DNA of 10,118 nucleotides from the NCBI GenBank assembly GCA_020054355.1, contig JAGVLI010000286.1, positions 1-10,118 on the forward strand, read 5' to 3'. Each line of letters opens with the position of its first letter. Position 1 is the first letter of the stretch. This DNA is from Planctomycetales bacterium. GTDB taxonomy: Bacteria > Planctomycetota > Planctomycetia > Gemmatales > Gemmataceae. Below the pieces are notes generated by a model. That model was not told the DNA's origin. It saw only the letters and a program-made list of their open reading frames with translations, and ran no database searches. The translations under genes were made by a program, and so were the position numbers. Below, piece after piece: positions 1-4,943 of this stretch.

Positions 1-1
1 A

Positions 2-88
2 GGGCAACCCGCGCTGCCCGGCGCCCTCCCTGACCCACCGGCTCGGCTTCGCGCAGCCCCTACCCGACCGAGGAGACGACCCAAATGA
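2..88 (+). CDS. Possible 3' end of an upstream gene (partial)
   Basis: A stop-free frame enters from the left edge and ends in TGA at 86-88, giving 28 residues rich in Pro, Arg and Ala. Its stop overlaps the ATG of the histidine kinase in an ATGA arrangement (85-88), which is typical of translationally coupled genes. Only 84 bases are visible and GC-rich DNA often lacks stops by chance, so the frame may not be coding. No function can be assigned. Confidence 0.3.
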   Translation, partial: GQPALPGALPDPPARLRAAPTRPRRRPK

Positions 89-831
89 CTGGCGAGGACG
101 TGCTGGCTGCCAGCACCGAGACGGAGCAATTGCGCCGCCAGCTGCTGCAAGCGCAGCGCCTCAGCAGCGTGGGCGCGCTGGCTTCCAGCGTCGCACACGA
201 ATTCAACAACATCCTCACGACCATCATCAACTACGCCAAGCTCGGCATCCGTTCTCCCGGCGACGACGCCACCCGCACCCAGGCCCTGGAAAAAATCCTC
301 AAGGGCAGCCAGCGCGCCGCCGTCATCATCAACAGCATGCTGGGCTTCGCCCGCAACTCCTCCACGCTCCGCGAACCGACCGACGTCGCCCGCCTGGTGG
401 AAGAAGTGCTCGTCCTGACCGACAAGGACCTGCGCAAGCACCAGATCCAGATCGAGACCAAGATCATCGACCGGCCCAGGGCCCTGGTGGTGCCGGCGCA
501 GATCGAGCAGATCCTGCTCAACCTCATCATCAACGCCCGGCAGGCGATGCCCAACGGCGGCCGGCTGCGCCTCGAGGTCCGCGCCAACCGCCGCATGCAC
601 ATGGTCGAGATCAAGATCGCCGACAGCGGCATCGGCATCCAGCCCGAACGCCTGCGCATGATCTTCGAGCCGTTCTACACCACCAAGGAACCGGACGAGC
701 ACGGCCACGGCGGCACCGGCCTCGGCCTGAGCGTCTGCCGGCAGATCATCGAGCAGCATCAGGGCCGCATCCGCGTCGAAAGCGTGGTCGGCAAAGGCTC
801 GACTTTCACCGTCAAGCTGCCGCTGGAATAG
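85..831 (+). CDS. Soluble sensor histidine kinase, NtrB-like HisKA/HATPase_c
   Basis: A 248-residue histidine kinase. It should autophosphorylate a histidine and pass the phosphate to a response regulator that is not in this window. A short coiled-coil-like start (residues 11-26) leads into the dimerisation/phosphoacceptor domain with the H-box VAHEFNNILTTI, His38 being the predicted phosphorylation site. The HATPase domain has the N-box NLIINARQAM (146-155), G1 box DSGIGI (180-185), F-box FEPFYTTK (194-201) and G2 box GTGLGLSV (210-217), so it looks catalytically intact. There is no transmembrane segment, signal peptide, PAS or GAF domain, making it a minimal cytoplasmic kinase; the sensing part may be a separate protein. 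The ATG at 85 is supported by AGGAG at 71-75, nine bases upstream, and overlaps the stop of a possible upstream frame, so a regulator gene may lie to the left. It converges on the next gene. Confidence 0.93.
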   Translation: MTGEDVLAASTETEQLRRQLLQAQRLSSVGALASSVAHEFNNILTTIINYAKLGIRSPGDDATRTQALEKILKGSQRAAVIINSMLGFARNSSTLREPTDVARLVEEVLVLTDKDLRKHQIQIETKIIDRPRALVVPAQIEQILLNLIINARQAMPNGGRLRLEVRANRRMHMVEIKIADSGIGIQPERLRMIFEPFYTTKEPDEHGHGGTGLGLSVCRQIIEQHQGRIRVESVVGKGSTFTVKLPLE

Positions 832-975
832 TGGCCAGTGGCCAGTGGCCAGTGGCCAGTGGCGGGTGGTCGGTGGCGAAAGACAAGCGGCCAGTGAATG
901 GCAACCCTTCCGGGAAGCCGTTCACTGGCCTTTCTTTCTTGGCACTGGCCACCGGCCACTGGCCACTGGGCACTG
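831..975. repeat. Inverted heptamer arrays with central hairpin between convergent genes
   Basis: The whole convergent intergenic region is a near-symmetric repeat. At 831-863 lie 4.7 perfect tandem copies of GTGGCCA, starting at the last base of the kinase stop codon. At 943-975 lie 4.7 copies of CACTGGC, two of them with one changed base, ending just before the stop of the minus-strand gene. CACTGGC is the same heptamer on the other strand. Each array is 33 bases. Between them, GGCCAGTGAA (889-898) pairs perfectly with TTCACTGGCC (921-930), closing a hairpin with CTT/AAG at its tip, followed by a TTTCTTTCTT run at 931-940. It could act as a two-way transcription terminator. Similar TGGCCAG-type repeats are, to my recollection, common between genes in planctomycetes. 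Confidence 0.85.
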
Positions 976-1548
976 CTAGAGGCATTTCTTGATCTTCTGC
1001 GCGATGGCGTGTTCCAGCAGGAAATCGCGGCCCATCGGAATCCAGGCGCGCTCGAAGACCGTCGGGTCGATGACCTCGTACTGCCGGTCCACGGTGCTGT
1101 CGCTGCGGAACGCGGCAGCGCCGGCCGTGGCACGCATCGGCCGGGGCAGGTCTTCCAGTTCCTTGTAGACGATCACCTGCACGAAGAAGCCGCCGTCGTC
1201 GGCCAGCTGGATCAGCACGAAGGCGCGATGGCGGATGGTCTGGAACGTGGCCAGCAGCCGTTCGTACCAGCTGGGCGTGCTCGCCTTCCAGGGCTGCTCG
1301 TAGCCGGGCGCGATGCGCGGAAACGTCTCGATCCGGCCATCGTAGCGGTTGGAGTAGGCGATCTCGAAGTACTCGCCCAGCACATCGATGACCTTCTCGA
1401 AGACGGTGCCGTAGGCGTCCGGCCCCAGCGGCACGTAGACAGGATTCTCGATGCAGACTTCCTGGGGATCGACGGCCGGCGCGGCTTGCGCAACGCACAG
1501 TGCAACCGTCAGGGCCGCCAGGTAAAGCATTCCACGCAGTTGCCGCAT
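976..1548 (-). CDS. Secreted/periplasmic protein of unknown function
   Basis: A 190-residue protein I do not recognise as a named family, though it resembles hypothetical exported proteins of planctomycetes. It opens with a signal peptide: Arg at 2 and 5, a hydrophobic stretch at about 7-20, and a likely cleavage site around AQA-A (residue 22) or APA-V (25). Cys18 lies within the hydrophobic stretch but is preceded by Leu, so it is not a convincing lipobox. The mature part is a mixed alpha/beta-looking domain with conserved-looking stretches such as EIAYSNRYDGRIETFPRIAPG (split here as EIAYSNRYDGR and IETFPRIAPG), ERLLATFQTIRHRAFVLI and FVQVIVYKELEDLPRP, and no catalytic motif I can name. The start is firm: AGGAGG lies at 1555-1560 on the minus strand, six bases before the ATG, and a good promoter lies upstream. 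It is divergent from the P450 and convergent with the histidine kinase. Confidence 0.85.
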   Translation of the reverse strand: MRQLRGMLYLAALTVALCVAQAAPAVDPQEVCIENPVYVPLGPDAYGTVFEKVIDVLGEYFEIAYSNRYDGRIETFPRIAPGYEQPWKASTPSWYERLLATFQTIRHRAFVLIQLADDGGFFVQVIVYKELEDLPRPMRATAGAAAFRSDSTVDRQYEVIDPTVFERAWIPMGRDFLLEHAIAQKIKKCL

Positions 1549-1625
1549 ATTCTTCCTCCTGCCGTGGGGCGCGGGCTGGCGCCGGCTGGCTGCGGACCTT
1601 CGCTCACCCTACCGGAAAGAGCGGC

Positions 1626-1654
1626 GTTATGCCGACGGCGGGAAATTCTGTCAA
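1626..1654 (-). promoter_or_regulatory. Sigma70-like promoter for the secreted protein
   Basis: On the minus strand a perfect -35 hexamer TTGACA (1649-1654) is followed by a 17-base spacer and CATAAC (1626-1631), matching TATAAT at four of six positions. Transcription would start near 1619, giving an untranslated leader of about 70 bases before the ATG at 1548. Sequence match only. Confidence 0.5.
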
Positions 1655-1721
1655 GCGGAAGAAGCCGCCAGTACACTGAACCGTGGGGCAGGCCGACTCA
1701 GCGAACGGCAAGCCCGAGTGT

Positions 1722-1783
1722 TGTAGGTCAGGCTTTCCAGCCTGACAGGCTGCGGAGTGTCAGGCTGGAAAGCCTGACCTACA
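1722..1783. repeat. REPIN-like nested palindrome (26-bp perfect inverted repeat)
   Basis: Two perfect 26-base inverted arms (1722-1747 and 1758-1783) are separated by ten bases (1748-1757). Each arm is itself palindromic: GTCAGGCT and AGCCTGAC flank TTCC in the left arm (1727-1746) and GGAA in the right arm (1759-1778). The element can therefore fold as one long hairpin or as two short ones, the organisation of a REP doublet (REPIN). It ends 28 bases before the P450 start codon, with no run of T after it as a classical terminator would have. The motif GTAGGTCAGGCTTTCC is, from memory, a frequent intergenic repeat in planctomycete genomes. No transposase of the REP-associated type is present here. 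Confidence 0.85.
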
Positions 1784-1811
1784 TCGGGTCAGTAAGCCAG
1801 ACAAGGAATCC

Positions 1812-3146
1812 ATGATCGTCGCATCCCGTCCGCCTGGCCCGCCCGGTCACTGGCTGCTCGGCCATCTGCCCGAGTTCCGCCGCGACAAGCTCGCCTTCTA
1901 CACCCGGCTGGCGCGCGAATTCGGCAACGTCGCTTCGTTTCGTCTCGGCTGGCATGCGCTGGCCCTGGTCAGCCATCCCGACGCCATCGAGCAGCTCCTC
2001 GTCACCGACCACCGCAACTTCGTCAAGCCCTACATCTACCAGTTGCTGCGGCCGACCCTGGGCAACGGCCTGCTGCTGAGCGAAGGGGCCTTCTGGCTTC
2101 GCCAGCGCCGACTGCTCCAGCCCGCCTTCCATAAACAGCGCATCGATACCTATGCCCCCATCGTCGTCGAATACGCCCGACGGCTCCTCGACCGGATCGA
2201 CGCCGGCAAGCCGCGCGATCTGCACGACGACATGATGCAACTGACGGCCAACATCGTGACCAAGGCGCTGCTCGACGTAGACGTCAGCGACCACACCGAT
2301 GGCGTGGCCGAGGCGCTCGACTGCATGATGCACGACTTCAGCGCCCGTTTCGAGAGCGTCTGGCAGCTGCCGGTCTGGGTGCCGACGCCGACGAACCTGC
2401 GGCTGAAGCGCGCCCGAGGCGTGCTGAACGCCGTCATTCACAAGATCATCCAGCAGCGCCGTGCCGCGGGCGGCGATCGCGGCGACCTGCTCTCGATGCT
2501 GATCCAGGCGCGCGACGAAAACAACGGCGTGATGACCGACCGGCAACTCCGCGACGAAGTGATGACCCTCTTCCTCGCCGGCCACGAAACCACCGCCAAC
2601 GCCCTGAGTTGGACCTGGTACCTGCTGGCCCAGCATCCCGAAGTCGAAGACAAGCTGCGTGCCGAATTGCAATCCGTGCTGGCCGACCGCACGCCCACCG
2701 CCCAGGACTTGCCGCGCTTGCCGTACACGGAGCGGGTCGTGCTGGAATCGATGCGGCTCTATCCGCCGGTTTACGGCTTCTCCCGGCAAGCGGTCGAGCC
2801 GTGTACCATCGGCGGCTTTGCGATTCCGGCCGGCACCACGCTCATCATGGCCCAGTGGGTGCTGCACCGCGACCCGCGCTGGTTCCCCGATCCGGAGAGG
2901 TTCAACCCCGACCGCTGGACGCCCGAATTCACGAAGCAACTGCCGAAGTACGTCTACATCCCGTTCGGCGCTGGCCCGCGCGTCTGCATCGGCAACACGT
3001 TCGCCATGATGGAAGCCATCCTGGTGCTGGCGGTGCTGGCGCCGCACATCCGCTTCCGCCTGGTCGCGGAGCATCCGGTGATTCCGTGGCCGTCGATCAC
3101 GCTACGGCCGAAGCACGGCATCCAGGCGACGGCGGAGCGGATTTGA
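1812..3146 (+). CDS. Cytochrome P450 (complete, stand-alone heme domain)
   Basis: A 444-residue P450 monooxygenase, the usual length for a soluble bacterial enzyme. The proline-rich start PPGPPGHW (7-14) is followed by the C-helix WLRQRR (95-100), the I-helix oxygen-activation motif AGHETT (256-261), the K-helix ESMR (Glu312 and Arg315), PERF (361-364) and the heme-binding loop FGAGPRVCIG, with Cys392 as the thiolate ligand. All hallmark residues are intact. The AGHETT motif and the ESMRLYPP stretch resemble the CYP102/CYP110/CYP4-like side of the family rather than typical actinobacterial enzymes, but I cannot name a subfamily or substrate. There is no membrane anchor, no fused reductase and no ferredoxin gene nearby, so electrons must come from elsewhere. 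AAGGA at 1803-1807 lies four bases before the ATG. Seventeen bases separate its stop from the next gene, suggesting cotranscription. A 75-base copy of its 3' end recurs at 4523-4597. Confidence 0.96.
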   Translation: MIVASRPPGPPGHWLLGHLPEFRRDKLAFYTRLAREFGNVASFRLGWHALALVSHPDAIEQLLVTDHRNFVKPYIYQLLRPTLGNGLLLSEGAFWLRQRRLLQPAFHKQRIDTYAPIVVEYARRLLDRIDAGKPRDLHDDMMQLTANIVTKALLDVDVSDHTDGVAEALDCMMHDFSARFESVWQLPVWVPTPTNLRLKRARGVLNAVIHKIIQQRRAAGGDRGDLLSMLIQARDENNGVMTDRQLRDEVMTLFLAGHETTANALSWTWYLLAQHPEVEDKLRAELQSVLADRTPTAQDLPRLPYTERVVLESMRLYPPVYGFSRQAVEPCTIGGFAIPAGTTLIMAQWVLHRDPRWFPDPERFNPDRWTPEFTKQLPKYVYIPFGAGPRVCIGNTFAMMEAILVLAVLAPHIRFRLVAEHPVIPWPSITLRPKHGIQATAERI

Positions 3147-3163
3147 TTGCGGGAGAAACGCCG

Positions 3164-3574
3164 ATGACAGAGCAAGAATGGGTAGCGCAGTATGAGAAAG
3201 GAAAAATCTGCAGGGTGGAGTTGCTGGACAAATTGTCCCATCTCTGCTGGATGACTCCCACCCAGACACCAGCGGTCCTGTCGATGCTCCGCAGTCGGTG
3301 TGATCTGGAAATTTACAACGTTGCAAGGTGGCTTACTGAATTGCGGCGCGAACCTTGGCTGGATGTGTCTGCTGATCCGGCCTGGCTTACCCCAACTGTC
3401 ATTTCGCTGGCCCAGGCCATTGACGCCGAACGCGCCTTCGACCGCTTGCCCATCCTCGCGGACGCCCTCGAAGACGCCGGCTGTACGAATGCGGACATGC
3501 TCAACCACTGCCGGCAGCCGGGGGAGCATGTTCGGGGCTGCTGGGCGGTGGATCTCGTGCTGCAGAAGAAATGA
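3164..3574 (+). CDS. Small MTEQEW-family protein (Gemmata-type, function unknown)
   Basis: A 136-residue protein of a family I know only as hypothetical proteins in Gemmata-like planctomycetes. The N-terminus is MTEQEW. The C-terminal half (about 71-136) has the family pattern DPAWL, then RAFDRLPILADALEDAGC, then HCRQPGEHVRGCW and VDLVLQKK. Cys107, His115, Cys116, His122 and Cys126 form a C-x7-HC-x5-H-x3-C pattern that could bind metal; this is inference. The N-terminal half is shorter than in the second copy at 4944-5660 and only the first six residues match. The ATG at 3164 is chosen because GGAG at 3152-3155 sits eight bases upstream and the second copy starts with the same residues; in-frame sequence further upstream is the P450 gene read out of frame. 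It sits 17 bases after the P450 stop, probably in the same transcript. Confidence 0.85.
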   Translation: MTEQEWVAQYEKGKICRVELLDKLSHLCWMTPTQTPAVLSMLRSRCDLEIYNVARWLTELRREPWLDVSADPAWLTPTVISLAQAIDAERAFDRLPILADALEDAGCTNADMLNHCRQPGEHVRGCWAVDLVLQKK

Positions 3575-3715
3575 CGGCGCGGCGCGGCGCTGCCCGTCGG
3601 GAGACAAACCAGAAATCGGCGAGTTGCCGCAGGATGGCCGTTCGTTGCTGGGGTGACTCCGCCTTACGAGGAGTGTTTTCGCGAGCGGATTTCAGTAATC
3701 GGGTTTCCGCGCAAT

Positions 3716-3730
3716 CCAGGCGCAGCCTGG
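3716..3730. other. Small hairpin upstream of the DUF433 gene
   Basis: CCAGGC and GCCTGG form a perfect six-base stem around GCA, 48 bases before the DUF433 start. There is no T run, so it is not an obvious terminator. It could be an operator or a trivial palindrome. The rest of the 3575-3778 interval shows no convincing gene or promoter. Confidence 0.3.
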
Positions 3731-3749
3731 CTGCTGCCGATCGGGTAGG

Positions 3750-3780
3750 ATGGCTACGGAGCGAAACGAGGCTGAGCCAT
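3750..3780. promoter_or_regulatory. Inverted repeat overlapping the start of the toxin-antitoxin unit
   Basis: ATGGCT (3750-3755) and AGCCAT (3775-3780) are perfect inverted copies 19 bases apart. The right copy overlaps the ATG at 3779 and the loop holds the ribosome binding site GAGG (3768-3771). In RNA this could mask the start; in DNA it could be an operator, as antitoxins often repress their own promoter. Six bases is short and chance is possible. Confidence 0.25.
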
Positions 3781-4039
3781 GCAAACCGCGACTGACCGCA
3801 TCACGAAAATTCCTGCCATCTGCGGCGGCGATGCCTGCATTCGCGGGCATCGCATTCCGGTCTGGACGCTGGTGGGCTACCGCCAGCTGGGGCAGGCCGA
3901 TGCCGACATCCTGCGGAGCTATCCGGGTCTGACGGCGACTGACCTGGAAGCGGCCTGGGAGTACGCGGCCGTCAACCGCCCAGAAATCGAGCAGGCTATT
4001 CGCGAGAATGCAGCTGGAGATCAGGGATTGGTGGAGTAG
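3779..4039 (+). CDS. DUF433 protein, probable VapB-like antitoxin
   Basis: An 86-residue DUF433 protein. The family signature is clear: IPAICGGDACIRGHRIPVW (11-29) followed by a helical, winged-helix-like part (31-65) with LVGYRQLG, ADILRSYPGLT and DLEAAWEYA. DUF433 proteins are predicted DNA-binding antitoxins, commonly encoded just before PIN-like DUF5615 toxins, as here. The length is normal for the family. GAGG at 3768-3771 lies seven bases before the ATG. The stop is six bases before the next start, so the two genes should be co-translated. By analogy with other toxin-antitoxin units it would neutralise the downstream protein and repress its own transcription; a short inverted repeat overlaps its start. 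The antitoxin role is inferred from family and gene order. Confidence 0.9.
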   Translation: MQTATDRITKIPAICGGDACIRGHRIPVWTLVGYRQLGQADADILRSYPGLTATDLEAAWEYAAVNRPEIEQAIRENAAGDQGLVE

Positions 4040-4045
4040 CTGCGG

Positions 4046-4378
4046 ATGAATCTCTATGCCGACGAGGACTTCCCGTGGCCCGCGGTCGAGGTGTTGCGTC
4101 GGCTTGGGCATGACGTGCTGACGGCGCAGGACGACGACCGGCAAGCGACCCCGGACCCCGATGTCCTCGCCCGCGCTCATGCCCTTGGCAGAGCAGTGTT
4201 GACTCACAACCGCCGACATTTCGAGCGCTTGCACAGGCAGGGGGCGGACCACAGCGGCATCCTGTCGGCAACGCACGATGACGACTCAGCGGCATTGGCG
4301 GCACGCATCGACATGGCTTTGACTGGCCGTGCTCCCGCCCGCTGGTGCATCCGGGTCAATCGCCCGGCAGTTCCCTGA
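4046..4378 (+). CDS. DUF5615 PIN-like protein, probable VapC-like toxin
   Basis: A 110-residue DUF5615 protein, a minimal PIN-like nuclease fold. The N-terminal acidic strand LYADEDFP (3-10) should supply metal-binding carboxylates, followed by GHDVLTAQDDD (21-31), then PDPDVLARAHALGRAVLTHNRRHFERLH (given as PDPDVLARAHALGR at 36-49 and AVLTHNRRHFERLH at 50-63) and HSGILSATHDDD (69-80). Where many relatives have LTRDRDF this protein has LTHNRRHF, so the usual Asp is Asn55; the THNRRHF form is, as I recall, a recurring subgroup and not necessarily inactive. PIN-like toxins cleave RNA, and this is the inferred role. GGAG at 4033-4036 precedes the ATG by nine bases and overlaps the end of the antitoxin gene. 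The C-terminal tail after residue 92 is basic and proline-containing and probably disordered. Confidence 0.88.
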   Translation: MNLYADEDFPWPAVEVLRRLGHDVLTAQDDDRQATPDPDVLARAHALGRAVLTHNRRHFERLHRQGADHSGILSATHDDDSAALAARIDMALTGRAPARWCIRVNRPAVP

Positions 4379-4390
4379 CCCTGCATTTCA

Positions 4391-4411
4391 CCGCCGCACA
4401 TTGCGCGGCGG
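4391..4411 (+). terminator. GC-rich hairpin after the DUF5615 gene
   Basis: CCGCCGC (4391-4397) pairs perfectly with GCGGCGG (4405-4411) around a seven-base loop, starting 12 bases after the toxin stop codon. No U-tract follows, so an intrinsic terminator is possible but not well supported; it may only be part of the repeat block that begins here. Confidence 0.35.
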
Positions 4412-4424
4412 GCGGCACGGCCGT

Positions 4425-4518
4425 CGGTACTCCGAGGGCGTGCGAGGGACGTGCCAACCGCCGGGGGTGAAGTCGTTGCCAGATGCCCCACGCCCTCGGA
4501 GTACCGAGGGACGTGCCA
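4425..4518. repeat. Inverted plus direct repeat element next to the P450 scar
   Basis: A perfect 18-base inverted repeat has arms at 4425-4442 (CGGTACTCCGAGGGCGTG) and 4489-4506, with a 46-base loop. Overlapping it, the 14-base direct repeat CGAGGGACGTGCCA occurs at 4443-4456 and 4505-4518, immediately after each arm. The combination looks like a small mobile or REP-like element. Its right end lies five bases before the point where homology to the P450 3' end begins (4523), so it marks the break in the lost P450 copy. No transposase is encoded. Confidence 0.75.
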
Positions 4519-4522
4519 CTCA

Positions 4523-4594
4523 CCGGTGATTCCGTGGCCGTCGATCACCCTGCGGCCGATGCACGGTATCCGGGCAACGGCGGAGCGGATTTGA
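4523..4594 (+). pseudogene. Remnant of a second cytochrome P450 (C-terminal 23 codons and stop)
   Basis: Bases 4523-4597 match 3075-3149 at 69 of 75 positions without gaps. The match covers the last 23 codons of the intact P450, its TGA stop and three bases beyond. The remnant reads PVIPWPSITLRP, then MHGIRATAERI. Of six differences four are silent (ACG/ACC, CTA/CTG, GGC/GGT, GCG/GCA) and two change residues (Lys to Met, Gln to Arg). This bias toward silent change suggests that both copies were once functional proteins that diverged under selection before the second was truncated. Upstream similarity stops abruptly at 4523 beside a repeat element. The fragment lacks a start, heme ligand and all catalytic motifs, so it is not functional. 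Confidence 0.85.
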
Positions 4595-4639
4595 TTGTCG
4601 TCATCTCGGTGTTGCGGCGCATCAAGAAATGAGAAGCGC

Positions 4640-4933
4640 ATGGATCAGTTCCATCCCAAGCTCGACCTCTCCGTGGACGAAACCACCGGCCGGGTCCGTG
4701 CCGCGTATCTGCGCGTCCGCGAGGGAAGGGTTGATGAAACGCGCGAAGTAGCCGCAGGGCGGGCTTTCGCGGACTACGACGCGCAGGGCCTGCTGCTCGG
4801 CATCGAGTTGCTTGCGCCATGCACGGCGGACGTCTGGGATCAGCTTTCCGAGGAAGAGCCGGAGCCGGTTCGCCGCTTCCTGCGGGGCAGTCCGCCGAGG
4901 GAATTGGTGATGATGGTATCGCCGGCTGGCTGA
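4640..4933 (+). CDS. DUF2283-like small protein
   Basis: A 97-residue protein whose first 60 residues fit the DUF2283 pattern: a beta strand LDLSVDETTGRVRAAYLRV (8-26), then REGRVDETREV (27-37), then FADYDAQGLLLGIELLAP (43-60), the last being the DYD..G...GIE signature. The tail (61-97) is extra and acidic, with EEEPEP at 71-76. DUF2283 proteins are small, of unknown biochemistry, and often sit beside DUF4258 toxins as presumed antitoxins, but no DUF4258 gene is visible here. I prefer ATG 4640; a weak GAGAAG precedes it (4631-4636). A TTG at 4595 would add 15 unmatched residues that overlap the P450 scar. The stop codon TGA (4931-4933) is part of the ribosome binding site of the next gene, so the two are tightly coupled. 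Confidence 0.75.
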   Translation: MDQFHPKLDLSVDETTGRVRAAYLRVREGRVDETREVAAGRAFADYDAQGLLLGIELLAPCTADVWDQLSEEEPEPVRRFLRGSPPRELVMMVSPAG

Positions 4934-4943
4934 GGCAACGCCC

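Noticed and set aside
831..975. CRISPR array
   Set aside because: Units are seven bases with no spacers and the two halves are inverted; there are no cas genes.
898..1815. 305-codon plus-strand open frame
   Set aside because: It runs through the heptamer repeats, opposite the secreted protein that has a signal peptide, ribosome binding site and promoter, and through the REPIN-like repeat; no domain is visible.
1779..3074. 431-codon open frame on the minus strand
   Set aside because: It lies fully opposite the P450 gene, whose motifs are unmistakable. Its Arg/Asp/Val/Gln-rich translation is what a GC-rich gene gives when read on the opposite strand.
2609..3574. 321-codon frame fusing an N-terminal extension to the first MTEQEW protein
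   Set aside because: The extension is the P450 read in the wrong frame. The ribosome binding site at 3152-3155 and the shared MTEQEW start place the true start at 3164.
3571..3795. 74-codon frame starting in an ATGA overlap after the first MTEQEW gene
   Set aside because: It has no ribosome binding site, is a low-complexity Arg/Ala/Ser translation, and runs into the DUF433 start.
4595..4639. Earlier TTG start for the DUF2283-like gene
   Set aside because: It has no ribosome binding site, overlaps the end of the P450 homology and adds residues unlike the DUF2283 family.
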